A stretch of 64,000 nucleotides of DNA, from contig CAZLIC010000002.1 in the NCBI GenBank assembly GCA_964559535.1, positions 62,001-126,000 on the forward strand. Reading direction: 5' to 3'. The notes under the pieces are model-generated. The model worked only from the letters and a program-made list of their open reading frames with translations, had not been told where the DNA came from and searched no databases. Below, one piece after another: positions 8,375-17,060 of this stretch. The position numbers and the translations under genes were made by a program. The DNA is from CAZLIC01 sp964559535 (GTDB lineage Bacteria; Pseudomonadota; Alphaproteobacteria; Rhodobacterales; Rhodobacteraceae). Every line of letters begins with the position of its first letter. Within the stretch, counting starts at the first letter, position 1.

Positions 8375-8444
8375 TGCCAACTCCATTACAGATGTATGAC
8401 AACGCTACTCCGGTTACCTCAACACACAAAGTGCTATCTGCCCC

Positions 8445-9524
8445 CTACCCCGCCGCCACCCGGAACACAGCCCCCTCGCCCACCGACAGGAACCAGACCG
8501 AGCCGTCCGGTGCCTCGCGCACATCGCGGACGCGGATGGTTTCGGGCGTGGCGATGCGGGTTTCGGCGTAGCCCGCCGCGGGGTCCAGCCGGGAAATGAA
8601 ATCGCTGTTCAGGCTGCCGGTCAGCACCTGCCCGCGCCAGCCCATCGCATCGCCCTTCAGGATTGCCAGCCCCGAAGGCGCGATGGAGGGGTCCCAGTAG
8701 TGCACCGGCTGTTCCATCCCGTCCTTCGCTGTGCCTTCGCCGATGCGCTTGCCGTTGTAGTTGACGCCATAGGTGATGACGGGCCAGCCGTAGTTGCGGC
8801 CCTGCTGCGGCATGTTCAGCTCGTCGCCCCCGCGCGCGCCGTGTTCCACCGTCCACAGCCGCCCCTGCCCGTCAAGCGCCGCGCCCTGGATGTTGCGGTG
8901 GCCCAGCGACCACAGGCCGGGCACCACCGATTGCCCGGCAAGGACCGGTGCCGTCAGCGGCGCGCCGTCGGGGCCGAAGTGCAGCACCTTGCCTTCGGGG
9001 CGTGCGGGGTCTTGCGCCGGGGCGCCAAGGCCGCGGTCGCCGGTGGTGAGGAACACGCTTCCGTCCGGCGCCTGCACCACGCGCGATCCGAAATGCCTGC
9101 CGCCCGGTTCGGCCGGCCCATCGTGCACGCGCGTCACCTGTTCCAGCGCGGTGCCGTCGTCGGACAGCCGGGCATGGGCCAGCGCGGTGGACGCGCCACC
9201 GCCGGCGGGATGGGCATAGGTCAGCCACAGGCGCCGGGACTGTGCAAAGTCGCGCGGCACCATCACGTCAAGAAGGCCACCCTGCCCGTCTGCGAAAACC
9301 TTGGGCAGGCCGTGCACCGCAACCGGCCTGCCATCCCCGAAAAGGGTCAGGCGGCCGTCACGTTCGGTCACCAGAAAGCGGCCGTGGGGAAGGAAGGCCA
9401 GCGCCCAGGGCTCGGCAAGGCCGGTGACGACGGGCGCGATTCGCACCGGTGTCGCGGCCGGGGCAACGGCGGGGGCGGCAAGCGATGCCATGGCAAGGGC
9501 AAGCGTCTGGCGGCGGGTGGGCAT
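8445..9524 (-). CDS. PQQ-dependent sugar dehydrogenase (soluble aldose dehydrogenase type), exported
   Basis: 359 residues from ATG 9524, which has AAGAGG six bases upstream; a longer start at 9575 is rejected. The N-terminus MPTRRQTLALAMASLAAPAVA has a twin-arginine-like signal, so the protein is probably periplasmic. The six-bladed propeller of the GSDH/YliI family is visible from its motifs: GLAEPWALAFLPHGRFLVTE, GGLLDVMVPRDF, FLTTGDRGLGAPAQ, SLGHRNIQG, LWTVEHGARGGDELN and GRNYGWPVITYG. Family members oxidise aldose sugars with PQQ and Ca2+; the actual substrate is unknown. It is transcribed away from the liv operon, with about 165 bases between the two starts. Confidence 0.88.
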   Translation of the reverse strand: MPTRRQTLALAMASLAAPAVAPAATPVRIAPVVTGLAEPWALAFLPHGRFLVTERDGRLTLFGDGRPVAVHGLPKVFADGQGGLLDVMVPRDFAQSRRLWLTYAHPAGGGASTALAHARLSDDGTALEQVTRVHDGPAEPGGRHFGSRVVQAPDGSVFLTTGDRGLGAPAQDPARPEGKVLHFGPDGAPLTAPVLAGQSVVPGLWSLGHRNIQGAALDGQGRLWTVEHGARGGDELNMPQQGRNYGWPVITYGVNYNGKRIGEGTAKDGMEQPVHYWDPSIAPSGLAILKGDAMGWRGQVLTGSLNSDFISRLDPAAGYAETRIATPETIRVRDVREAPDGSVWFLSVGEGAVFRVAAG

Positions 9525-9689
9525 GGCGGCCTCTTGTGCGCGGGGCGGGCGGGTGAACGGAAGGTGGCGCCGCACGGCGGACTGGACAAGGCACCGACCG
9601 GGTCACTTCGGCGTGCGCGAGACCCTTTCCTTTTGTTGCGCCGCGCACTAGCGTTCCTGCAGGATTTCGATCCAACAGGGGAGTTACCA

Positions 9690-10874
9690 ATGAAAAAACT
9701 GCTTCTTGCCACCGCTGCCTGCGCACTGGGCGCAGGGGTTGCACTGGCCGAAGATGTGAAAGTCGGCGTGTTTCTGGGCTTCACCGGACCGCTGGAAGCG
9801 CTGACGCCGCAGATGGGCGCGGGCGCCGAAATGGCGATGGCCGAGATCAACGCCGCGGGCGGCGTGCTGGACGGCAAGACGCTGCTCAGCGTGCGCGGCG
9901 ATTCCACCTGCGCCGATGCGGCCGCGGGTACGGCTGCCGCCGAGAAGCTGGTGACGGCGGACAAGATCGTGGCCATGGTCGGCGGCGACTGCTCGGGCGT
10001 GACCGGGGCGGTGCTGCAGTCGGTCGGCCGTCCGAACGGGATCGTGATGATCTCGCCCTCGGCCACCTCGCCCGCGCTGACCACCGCGGAAACCGACGGC
10101 CTGTTCTTCCGCACCTCGCCCTCGGACGCCCGTCAGGGCGTGGTGATGACTGACATTCTGAACGCCCGCGGCATCAAGTCGGTGGCGGTGACCTACACCA
10201 ACAACGACTACGGCAAGGGTCTGGCCGATGCGTTCAAGGCGGCCTACGAGGCGGCCGGTGGCACGGTGACCATCGTGGCCGCGCATGAAGACGGCAAATC
10301 GGACTATTCGGCCGAAGTGGCGGCGCTGGCCGCGGCGGGCGGCGAGGTTCTGGTGCTGGCGGGCTACATCGACGGCGGCGGGGGCGGCATCCTGCGCGCG
10401 TCCATCGACACCGGCGCCTTCACCACCTTCCAGTTCCCCGACGGCATGGTCAGCCAGGCGCTGGAAGACCGGTTCGGCGGCGAGATCAACGGGTCGTTCG
10501 GTCAGAACCCGGCCTCGAATTCGGCTGGTGCCATGAAGTTCCAGGAGATGGCCACCGCTGCGGGCTTTGATGGCACCTCGCCCTTCTCGGGCGAAAGCTA
10601 TGACGCGGCCGCGATCATCGCCTTCGCGATGCAGGCGGCGGGTTCGACCGACTCGAAGGTCTTCAAGGACAAGATCCTGGAAGTGGGCAACGCACCGGGT
10701 GAGCCGATTTCGTCGGGCGAACTGGCCAGGGGGCTGGAAATCCTGAAGGCCGGTGGCGACATCGACTATCAGGGCGCGACCGACGTCGAGTTCGTGAACG
10801 GCCGCGAAGCCAAGGGCAGCTACCGCGAGATCGAGTTCAAGGACGGCAAGCTGGCCGTTGTTGGCTGGCGTTGA
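9690..10874 (+). CDS. Branched-chain amino acid type ABC transporter, substrate-binding protein
   Basis: 394 residues from ATG 9690 with CAGGGGAG upstream. MKKLLLATAACALGAGVALA is a Sec signal peptide ending AxA. The mature protein is a type I periplasmic binding protein of the Leu/Ile/Val family (VGVFLGFTGPLEALTPQMG; AMAEINAAGGVLDGK; VTYTNNDYGKGLADAFKAAYE). It collects substrate for the LivG-F-H-M components downstream. The ligand is not certain: the family also binds amides, urea and short peptides. It is the first gene of the operon and is followed by a strong hairpin, which would raise its mRNA level above that of the membrane genes, as usual for binding proteins. Confidence 0.9.
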   Translation: MKKLLLATAACALGAGVALAEDVKVGVFLGFTGPLEALTPQMGAGAEMAMAEINAAGGVLDGKTLLSVRGDSTCADAAAGTAAAEKLVTADKIVAMVGGDCSGVTGAVLQSVGRPNGIVMISPSATSPALTTAETDGLFFRTSPSDARQGVVMTDILNARGIKSVAVTYTNNDYGKGLADAFKAAYEAAGGTVTIVAAHEDGKSDYSAEVAALAAAGGEVLVLAGYIDGGGGGILRASIDTGAFTTFQFPDGMVSQALEDRFGGEINGSFGQNPASNSAGAMKFQEMATAAGFDGTSPFSGESYDAAAIIAFAMQAAGSTDSKVFKDKILEVGNAPGEPISSGELARGLEILKAGGDIDYQGATDVEFVNGREAKGSYREIEFKDGKLAVVGWR

Positions 10875-10906
10875 GCCGCCGTCTGACCTGACATGACGAC
10901 CGGCGG

Positions 10907-10927
10907 CCCGGGGGAATTTCCCCCGGG
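10907..10927. terminator. GC-rich hairpin between SBP gene and livG
   Basis: An 8-bp perfect stem (CCCGGGGG at 10907-10914, CCCCCGGG at 10920-10927) with an AATTT loop lies 33 bases after the SBP stop. No T-run follows, so it is more likely a partial terminator or 3' stabiliser of the SBP message than a full stop, since the transporter genes follow on the same strand. Confidence 0.65.
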
Positions 10928-10990
10928 TCGTTGCCATTGCAAGAGCCCCCGGTTCAACGCGGGGCCGCAGGGATGTAAGGGGAAGCGCGG

Positions 10991-11776
10991 ATGATCGTCG
11001 TTGACGGTCTGCACAAGCATTTTGGCGGCTTTCACGCCGTGGATGGCGCATCGCTGGCCATTGCCACAGGTTCGATCACCGGGCTGATCGGGCCGAACGG
11101 GGCGGGCAAGACCACGCTCTTCAACTGCATCGCGGGGCGCTACACGCCCACTTCGGGGACCGTGGTGATGGACGGCGAGGACATCACCGGCCTGCCACCG
11201 CACGACCTGTTCCACAAGGGCCTGCTGCGAACCTTCCAGATCGCGCACGAATTCGGGTCAATGTCGGTGCGAGAGAATCTGATGATGGTGCCCGCGGGGC
11301 AGCCGGGCGAGACGCTGTGGAACGCCTGGTTCCGCCGCGGTGCGGTGGCCGCCGCCGAACGCGCGCTGCGCAAGAAGGCCGACGAGGTGCTGGAATTCCT
11401 GACCATCGGCCACCTGGCCGACCAGAAGGCCAGCCAGATTTCCGGCGGGCAGAAGAAGCTTCTGGAACTGGGCCGTACCATGATGGTCGATGCCAAGATC
11501 GTGTTCCTGGACGAGGTGGGCGCGGGCGTGAACCGCACGCTTCTGAACACCATCGGCGATGCCATCGTGCGGCTGAACAAGGAACGCGGCTACACCTTCT
11601 GCGTCATCGAGCACGACATGGATTTCATCGCCCGCCTGTGCAACCCTGTGATCGTGATGGCCGAAGGCAAGGTTCTGGCGCAAGGCACGCCCGCCGAGGT
11701 GCGCAGCGACGAGCGGGTGATCGAGGCCTATCTGGGCACCGGGCTGAAGAACAAGGTGAAGGAGGGGGCGGCGTGA
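10991..11776 (+). CDS. livG: ABC transporter ATP-binding protein, LivG type
   Basis: 261 residues. Walker A is GPNGAGKTTLFNCIAG, the signature is ISGGQKKLLELGRTM, and Walker B is KIVFLDEVGAGVN; the H-loop CVIEHDMDFI follows. The Walker B tail reads DEVGAGVN where many LivG proteins have DEPxAGL, a small deviation. The C-terminal extension beyond the core (LGTGLKNKVKEGAA) suits the LivG subfamily. With LivF it forms the cytoplasmic ATPase pair that drives LivH/LivM. It starts about 115 bases after the SBP gene, with AGGGGAAGCGCGG upstream. About 150 bases holding three hairpins separate it from livF. Confidence 0.9.
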   Translation: MIVVDGLHKHFGGFHAVDGASLAIATGSITGLIGPNGAGKTTLFNCIAGRYTPTSGTVVMDGEDITGLPPHDLFHKGLLRTFQIAHEFGSMSVRENLMMVPAGQPGETLWNAWFRRGAVAAAERALRKKADEVLEFLTIGHLADQKASQISGGQKKLLELGRTMMVDAKIVFLDEVGAGVNRTLLNTIGDAIVRLNKERGYTFCVIEHDMDFIARLCNPVIVMAEGKVLAQGTPAEVRSDERVIEAYLGTGLKNKVKEGAA

Positions 11777-11802
11777 AGTCCCTTGTGAAGATCGCCACGC
11801 AA

Positions 11803-11911
11803 GCCCAAGAATTTTATTCTAAAATTCTTGGGCGGCCCGGCATAAGAACTTTCTGCGAAAGTTCTTATGCCCCAAGCGCCATAATCCTTCGTACGAAGGA
11901 TTTTGGCGCTT
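11803..11911. repeat. Three tandem palindromic hairpins within the liv operon
   Basis: Stem 1: 14 bp, 11803-11816 with 11820-11833, loop TTC. Stem 2: 15 bp, 11839-11853 with 11857-11871, loop TGC. Stem 3: a 38-base dyad 11874-11911 centred on CGTACG with one mismatch pair. The first two are perfect, with GC clamps outside and AT-rich interiors. Together they fill the livG-livF spacer. There is no T-run, and all sit inside an operon, so they look like an inserted extragenic repeat cluster or an RNA processing element rather than a normal terminator. Confidence 0.8.
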
Positions 11912-11929
11912 TCGCGGCGGATGGCGTCC

Positions 11930-12640
11930 ATGACTGAACCCTTCCTGATCGGCGAGGCCATGACCGGCGGCTACGGCGGCGCGGACATCCTGCATTCCTG
12001 CACCATTGCGGTGGACCCCGGCCAGATCGCCGTCATCGTGGGGCCGAACGGGGCGGGCAAATCCACCGCGATGAAGGCCGTGTTCGGCATGCTGAAGCTG
12101 CGGGCGGGCCATGTGCGGCTGAACGGCGAGGACATCACGGCGCTGACGCCGCAGGCCCGCGTGGCCAAGGGCATGGCCTTCGTGCCGCAGACCTCGAACG
12201 TCTTTACCTCGATGACGGTCGAGGAGAACCTGGAGATGGGCGCCTTCCTGCGGCGCGACGACATCAGGGCGACCATCGAACAGGTCTATCACCTGTTCCC
12301 CATCCTGCGTGACAAGCGGCATCAGGCGGCGGGCGAGTTGTCGGGCGGGCAGCGCCAGCAGGTGGCCGTGGGCCGCGCGCTGATGACGCAGCCCAAGGTG
12401 CTGATGCTGGACGAACCCACCGCGGGCGTGTCGCCCATCGTGATGGACGAGTTGTTCGACCGCATCATCGAGGTCGCCCGCACCGGCATCAGCATCCTGA
12501 TGGTCGAACAGAACGCCCGCCAGGCGCTGGACATCGCCGACCGCGGCTATGTTCTGGTGCAGGGCGCCAACCGGTTCACCGACACCGGGCAGGCGCTGCT
12601 TGCGGACCCCGAGGTCCGCCGCAGTTTTCTGGGGGGGTAG
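11930..12640 (+). CDS. livF: ABC transporter ATP-binding protein, LivF type
   Basis: 236 residues from ATG 11930 (MTEPFLIGEAMTGGYG); ATG 11921 is an alternative, and an earlier TTG lies inside a hairpin and is unlikely. Walker A GPNGAGKSTAMKAVFG, signature LSGGQRQQVAVGRALM, Walker B KVLMLDEPTAGVSP, and the LivF-specific EQNARQALDIADRGYVL segment are present. It pairs with LivG to energise the LivH/LivM channel. The stop is immediately followed (one base gap) by a small secreted-protein gene. Confidence 0.92.
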   Translation: MTEPFLIGEAMTGGYGGADILHSCTIAVDPGQIAVIVGPNGAGKSTAMKAVFGMLKLRAGHVRLNGEDITALTPQARVAKGMAFVPQTSNVFTSMTVEENLEMGAFLRRDDIRATIEQVYHLFPILRDKRHQAAGELSGGQRQQVAVGRALMTQPKVLMLDEPTAGVSPIVMDELFDRIIEVARTGISILMVEQNARQALDIADRGYVLVQGANRFTDTGQALLADPEVRRSFLGG

Positions 12641-12641
12641 G

Positions 12642-13004
12642 ATGCGTGCCCTCCTCGCCCTCCCCCTTCTTGCCACCGCGGCCCATGCCGAAGGCTGGAC
12701 CTGCCGCCTGACCGACCGCTGCGTGACCGGCGACGCCTGCGTGCAATTGGCCACTCCCGTGACCGCCAGCCTGTCGTTCAGTGACAAAAGCCTGCGCCTG
12801 TCGATCGATGGCGAGACGTCGGACTTGGCGCAGATCGACGCGACCCCCATCAGCGACACCTTCTTCCGCCGGATCGACGACCGCACGCTGGCGTTCCTCA
12901 CGCTGTTCCGCGACGGCACGCTGACCCTGTCCAGCCACGACGCCGCGCAGGACACGATTGCCGCCACCGCCTCGCGGGGCACCTGCACGCGGGCGGTGGG
13001 ATGA
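12642..13004 (+). CDS. Small exported protein of unknown function in the liv operon
   Basis: 120 residues from ATG 12642, one base after the livF stop, with a GGGGGGTAGG Shine-Dalgarno overlapping that stop. MRALLALPLLATAAHAEG is a clear Sec signal peptide ending AHA. The mature part is short, beta-rich, with cysteines in CRLTDRCVTGDACVQL and near the C-terminus (GTCTRAVG), consistent with disulfides in the periplasm. I do not recognise the family. Its position between transporter genes suggests co-expression with them, but there is no evidence that it takes part in transport. Confidence 0.75.
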   Translation: MRALLALPLLATAAHAEGWTCRLTDRCVTGDACVQLATPVTASLSFSDKSLRLSIDGETSDLAQIDATPISDTFFRRIDDRTLAFLTLFRDGTLTLSSHDAAQDTIAATASRGTCTRAVG

Positions 13005-13053
13005 GCGGAGCCCGCCCCTTCCCCCCTCACACGTCCCCGCGAGGCAACCCCTG

Positions 13054-14064
13054 ATGGACCTGCTGAACGCCTTCGTGGCGCTGCTGAACTACGTCGTGAT
13101 CCCCGCCACGGCCTATGGCGCGCAGCTTGCCCTTGGCGCCCTTGGGGTGACGCTGATCTACGGCATCCTGCGGTTTTCCAACTTCGCGCATGGCGACACC
13201 ATGGCCTTCGGCACCGCCATCACCATCCTCTTGACCTGGGCCTTCCAGAACATCGGCCTGACGCTGGGGTTTCTGCCCACCGCGCTGATCGCCCTGCCCT
13301 TCGGCATTGCCGCCACGGCGCTTCTGGTGCTGGGCACCGACCGCACGGTATACCGCTTCTACCGCCGCGTCCGCGCTTCGCCCTCGATCCTGGTCATCGT
13401 GTCGCTGGGGGTGATGCTGGTGATGAACGGCGTGGTGCGCTTCATCATCGGCGTCGACGACATCGATTTTGCCGACGGCCCGCGCTTCGTCATCTCGGCC
13501 GCCGGGTTCAAGGCGGCCACCGGCCTGGCCGAGCCGCTGGCGCTGCGCACGTCGCAGGTTGTCACCCTGGTGACGGCGGTGGCCACGGTGGCGTGGCTGT
13601 TCTGGTTCCTGACCTACACGCGCACCGGCAAGTCGATGCGGGCGTATTCCGACAACGAGGACCTGGCGCTCTTGTCGGGGATCAATCCCGAACGGGTGGT
13701 GCAGGTCACGTGGATGATCTGCGCCCTGCTGGCCACGATTGCGGGGGTGCTGTACGGCCTCGACAAGTCGTTCAAGGCCTTCACCTATTACCAGCTGCTC
13801 TTGCCCATCTTTGCATCGGCCATCGTGGGTGGCCTTGGATCGCCGCTGGGTGCCATTGCCGGGGCGTTCCTGATCGCCTTTTCCGAGGTGGTGGTGACCT
13901 ATGCCTGGAAGAAGGTGGCCACCTATGTGCTGCCTGACAGTCTGGCGCCTGAGGGGCTGATGCAGCTGATGTCCACCGACTACAAGCTGGCGGTCAGCTT
14001 CACCATCCTGATCATCGTCCTGCTGTTCATGCCGACCGGCATCTTCAAGGGGAAATCGGTATGA
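13054..14064 (+). CDS. livH: Branched-chain amino acid type ABC transporter permease, LivH type
   Basis: 336 residues from ATG 13054 (MDLLNAFVALLNYVV); longer frames upstream begin inside the small-protein gene and are rejected. It is strongly hydrophobic with about eight membrane segments. The LivH family signature LGVTLIYGILRFSNFAHGD lies near residue 35, and the cytoplasmic coupling region SMRAYSDNEDLALLSGINPERV near 195-215. It forms the channel with LivM. It ends with a four-base ATGA overlap with livM, indicating coupled translation and equal subunit production. Confidence 0.92.
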   Translation: MDLLNAFVALLNYVVIPATAYGAQLALGALGVTLIYGILRFSNFAHGDTMAFGTAITILLTWAFQNIGLTLGFLPTALIALPFGIAATALLVLGTDRTVYRFYRRVRASPSILVIVSLGVMLVMNGVVRFIIGVDDIDFADGPRFVISAAGFKAATGLAEPLALRTSQVVTLVTAVATVAWLFWFLTYTRTGKSMRAYSDNEDLALLSGINPERVVQVTWMICALLATIAGVLYGLDKSFKAFTYYQLLLPIFASAIVGGLGSPLGAIAGAFLIAFSEVVVTYAWKKVATYVLPDSLAPEGLMQLMSTDYKLAVSFTILIIVLLFMPTGIFKGKSV

Positions 14065-15362
14065 AGCTGCCGCCTCCGCCCGTTCTGTTCGCGGTCCTGT
14101 GCGCCATGTTTCTGTCCACGGGGGTCTTCATCTCGTGGCCCTTTGCGCTGCAGGTGCTGAACTTCGGCCTGATCTATGCCGTCATGACGCTGGGCCTGAA
14201 CATCCAGTGGGGCTACGCGGGCCTGTTCAACGTGGGCATCGTCGGGTTTTCCGCGCTGGGCGGGCTGTGTGTGGTGCTGGTGGCGGCGCCGCCGGTGGCC
14301 GTGGCCTGGCAGACCGGGGGGGCCAGCGGCATTGTGCTGGCGCTGGCGCTGGGCATCGGCGTGATCGCCGCGGCGGCGCTCTTGTGGCAGCGCATGCTGC
14401 CCGGGCGCCTGCGCGGGGTGGCGCTGGTGCTGCTGCTGGTGGCGGGGTTCTTCGCCTTCCGGGCCGTCTTTGACCCGGCCGTCACGGTGGTCGAGGCGAA
14501 CAACCCGGCCACCTATGGCAACATCGGCGGGCTGGGCCTGCCCGTGCTGCTGGCCTGGCCCGCCGCCGCGCTGATGGCGGCCGCAGCGGCCTGGGCGGTG
14601 GGAAAGACGGCGCTAGGCCTGCGGTCGGACTATCTGGCGATCGCCACGCTGGGCATCGGCGAAATCATCGTGACGGTGATGAAGTCGGAAGACTGGCTGG
14701 CGCGCGGCGTGAAGAACATGATCGGCCTGCCCCGCCCGGTGCCCTACGAGGTGGAGCTGCAGAAGGATCCGGGCTTTCTGGGCATCGTGGCCGACTGGGG
14801 GATGGACCCGGTCTTTGTCAGCGGCATTGCCGTGGACCTGTCGTTTGCGGCGCTGTTCGCGGGCGTGCTGATTCCGCTGGTGCTGCTGATGGAGCGCGCG
14901 CTGAACTCGCCCTGGGGCCGGATGATGCGCGCCATCCGCGACAACGAGATCTCGGCCGAGGCGATGGGCAAGGACGTGACCCGCCGCCACTTGCAGGTGT
15001 TCATGCTGGGCTGTGCGGTGATGGGCGTGGGCGGGGCGATGTATGTGACCTACCTGAGCCAGCTGACGCCCGGCACCTACATTCCGCTGACCTTCACCTT
15101 CCTGATCTGGGTGATGGTGATCGTGGGCGGGTCGGGCAGCAACTGGGGTGCGGTGCTGGGCGGCCTGCTGATCTGGTGGGTGTGGAACATTGCCGAACCG
15201 GTGGGGACGGCCGCGATGGGGATGGTCACCGCCGGCTTGCCGGACGGCGACCTGAAGAAGCACCTGACGGATTCGGTGGCGCACATGCGGCTGCTGACGG
15301 TGGGGGTGATCCTGCTTCTGGTGTTGCGCTTTGCGCCGCGCGGGCTGATCCCCGAAAAGTAG
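14061..15362 (+). CDS. livM: Branched-chain amino acid type ABC transporter permease, LivM type
   Basis: 433 residues with about ten hydrophobic segments. The LivM signature FGLIYAVMTLGLNIQWGYAGLF is near the N-terminus, the central DYLAIATLGIGEIIVTVMKSEDW segment near 190, and the EAA-like coupling motif RMMRAIRDNEISAEAMGKD near 290. The C-terminus is LRFAPRGLIPEK. A hydrophobic stretch at about 85-165 makes it longer than E. coli LivH but normal for LivM. Its stop codon overlaps the first bases of a large inverted repeat that separates it from the convergent pgm gene. Confidence 0.92.
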   Translation: MKLPPPPVLFAVLCAMFLSTGVFISWPFALQVLNFGLIYAVMTLGLNIQWGYAGLFNVGIVGFSALGGLCVVLVAAPPVAVAWQTGGASGIVLALALGIGVIAAAALLWQRMLPGRLRGVALVLLLVAGFFAFRAVFDPAVTVVEANNPATYGNIGGLGLPVLLAWPAAALMAAAAAWAVGKTALGLRSDYLAIATLGIGEIIVTVMKSEDWLARGVKNMIGLPRPVPYEVELQKDPGFLGIVADWGMDPVFVSGIAVDLSFAALFAGVLIPLVLLMERALNSPWGRMMRAIRDNEISAEAMGKDVTRRHLQVFMLGCAVMGVGGAMYVTYLSQLTPGTYIPLTFTFLIWVMVIVGGSGSNWGAVLGGLLIWWVWNIAEPVGTAAMGMVTAGLPDGDLKKHLTDSVAHMRLLTVGVILLLVLRFAPRGLIPEK

Positions 15363-15414
15363 GGTGGGCAATCTGCCCACCCCGGCGCAGGAAGGTGGGC
15401 AGATTGCCCACCCT
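15361..15414. repeat. 21-bp perfect inverted repeat between livM and pgm (bidirectional terminator or extragenic palindrome)
   Basis: Arms 15361-15381 and 15394-15414 are exact reverse complements, separated by 12 bases. Each arm is itself palindromic (GGTGGGCA then TGCCCACC), so the RNA may form two small hairpins or one long one. It sits between two convergent genes and overlaps the livM stop. No T-run follows on either strand. Similar GGTGGGCA/TGCCCACC elements are, to my knowledge, common between genes in Rhodobacteraceae. Confidence 0.85.
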
Positions 15415-15419
15415 ACCGG

Positions 15420-17048
15420 TCAGGTGATCACATTCGGCTCGGTGCGCCCGGTGAAGGCCGCAATCCCGGCAATCTCGTGCGCGGCGCGGATCACCGGCGC
15501 CAGTGCCTCTTGCGGGTCGTGGTCCAGCCCATCGGGCCCCGGCGCGAAGCGTTCCAGATACACCCGCAGTGTGGCGCCTTCCGTGCCGGTGCCCGACAGC
15601 CGCATGACGATCCGGCTGCCGTCGGCAAAGATCACCCGCACCCCCTGCGCCCTGGACACCGAGCCATCCACCGGGTCGGTATAGGCAAAGTCATCCGCCG
15701 CGGCGATGGTCATGCCCTGCACCGTCTGCCCCGGCAACCCTGCCAGCCTGCCGCGCAGCGCCGCCATCATGGCATCCGCCTTGTCCGTCGGGATCGCCTC
15801 GAAATCGTGGCGGCTGTAGTAGTTGCGGCCGTATTTCGCCCAGTGGTCGGCAAGGATCTGGGCCACCGACTGCTGGCGCACGGCCAGGATGTTCAGCCAC
15901 AGAAGAATGGCCCACAGCCCGTCCTTCTCGCGCACATGGTCCGACCCGGTGCCGAAGGATTCCTCGCCGCACAGCGTGGCCTTCCCGGCATCCAGGAGGT
16001 TGCCGAAGAACTTCCACCCCGTCGGCGTTTCGTACCTGCCGATCCCCAGCGCATCGGCCACCCGGTCGGCCGCCGCAGAGGTGGGCATCGAGCGTGCCAC
16101 ACCCGCCAGCCCGCGGGCATAGCCCGGCGCCAGATGCGCGTTTGCTGCCAGCACGGCAAGCGAGTCCGAGGGCGAGACATAGATGCCCCGCCCCACCACC
16201 ATGTTGCGGTCGCCGTCGCCATCGGACGCGGCACCGAAATCGGGCGCGTCGGCGCCGAACATCTCGTCCATCAGCGCCTTGGCCCAGGTCGGGTTGGGGT
16301 CGGGGTGCATGCCGCCGAAATCGGGCAGCGGCGTGCCGTTCACCACGGTACCGCGCGCCGCGCCCAGCCGGTTTTCCAGGATTTCCACCGCATAGGGCCC
16401 GGTCACCGCGCACATCGAGTCCATCCGCATGCGGAACCCGCCCGCGAACATCGCGCGCAGCGCGGGGAAGTCGAACAGCGTTTCCATCAGCGCGGCATAG
16501 TCGGTGACCGGATCAACCACATCCACCACCATGTCGCCCAGCATGGACGACCCGACCGTGTTCAGGTCCACATCCGCGGCATCCATGATGCGGTATTCGG
16601 TGATGGTCTTCGTGCGCGCGAACATCGCTTCGGTCACCGCCTCGGGCGCCGGGCCGCCGTTCGGCGTGTTGAACTTCACCCCGAAATCCTCGTGCGGGCC
16701 GCCGGGGTTGTGGCTGGCCGACATGATGATGCCGCCATCGGTTTTGTTCAGCCGTATCAGGTGGCTGGCCGCCGGTGTTGACAGGATTGCGCCCTGCCCC
16801 ACGATCACCCGCGCCGCACCATTGGCCGCTGCCATCCGCAGGATCACCTGTGCCGCACGGTCGTTGAAGTACCGCCCGTCGCCGCCCAGCACAAAGGTTT
16901 TCCCGGCGCAGCCCACGCTGTCGAAGATCGCCTGCACGAAATTCTCAAGATAGTGGTGCCCCATGAACACCGGCGTCTTCTTGCGCAGGCCCGAGGTGCC
17001 GGGCTTCTGCCCCTCGATCGGTTGCGTGGCAACGGTATGGACGGCCAT
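15420..17048 (-). CDS. pgm: Phosphoglucomutase (alpha-D-glucose phosphate-specific)
   Basis: 542 residues, normal for the alpha-D-phosphohexomutase type found in glycogen operons. It interconverts glucose 1-phosphate and glucose 6-phosphate. Active-site serine loop: IIMSASHNPGGPHEDFGVKFN region (about 127-147). Metal loop: GAASDGDGDRNMVV (about 260). Sugar-binding loop: LCGEESFGTGSDHVREKDG. Phosphate-binding loop near the C-terminus: RLSGTGTEGATLRVY. It is the last gene of the glg operon, 12 bases after glgX, and links glycogen breakdown and synthesis to central metabolism. Confidence 0.95.
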   Translation of the reverse strand: MAVHTVATQPIEGQKPGTSGLRKKTPVFMGHHYLENFVQAIFDSVGCAGKTFVLGGDGRYFNDRAAQVILRMAAANGAARVIVGQGAILSTPAASHLIRLNKTDGGIIMSASHNPGGPHEDFGVKFNTPNGGPAPEAVTEAMFARTKTITEYRIMDAADVDLNTVGSSMLGDMVVDVVDPVTDYAALMETLFDFPALRAMFAGGFRMRMDSMCAVTGPYAVEILENRLGAARGTVVNGTPLPDFGGMHPDPNPTWAKALMDEMFGADAPDFGAASDGDGDRNMVVGRGIYVSPSDSLAVLAANAHLAPGYARGLAGVARSMPTSAAADRVADALGIGRYETPTGWKFFGNLLDAGKATLCGEESFGTGSDHVREKDGLWAILLWLNILAVRQQSVAQILADHWAKYGRNYYSRHDFEAIPTDKADAMMAALRGRLAGLPGQTVQGMTIAAADDFAYTDPVDGSVSRAQGVRVIFADGSRIVMRLSGTGTEGATLRVYLERFAPGPDGLDHDPQEALAPVIRAAHEIAGIAAFTGRTEPNVIT

Positions 17049-17060
17049 GGCTTTCTCCTC

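Noticed and set aside
8700..9689. Upstream extension of the substrate-binding protein frame
   Set aside because: It is antisense to the PQQ sugar dehydrogenase; the signal peptide starts at 9690 after a ribosome site.
11803..11911. CRISPR-like repeats
   Set aside because: The three stems differ in sequence and there are no equal spacers or cas genes.
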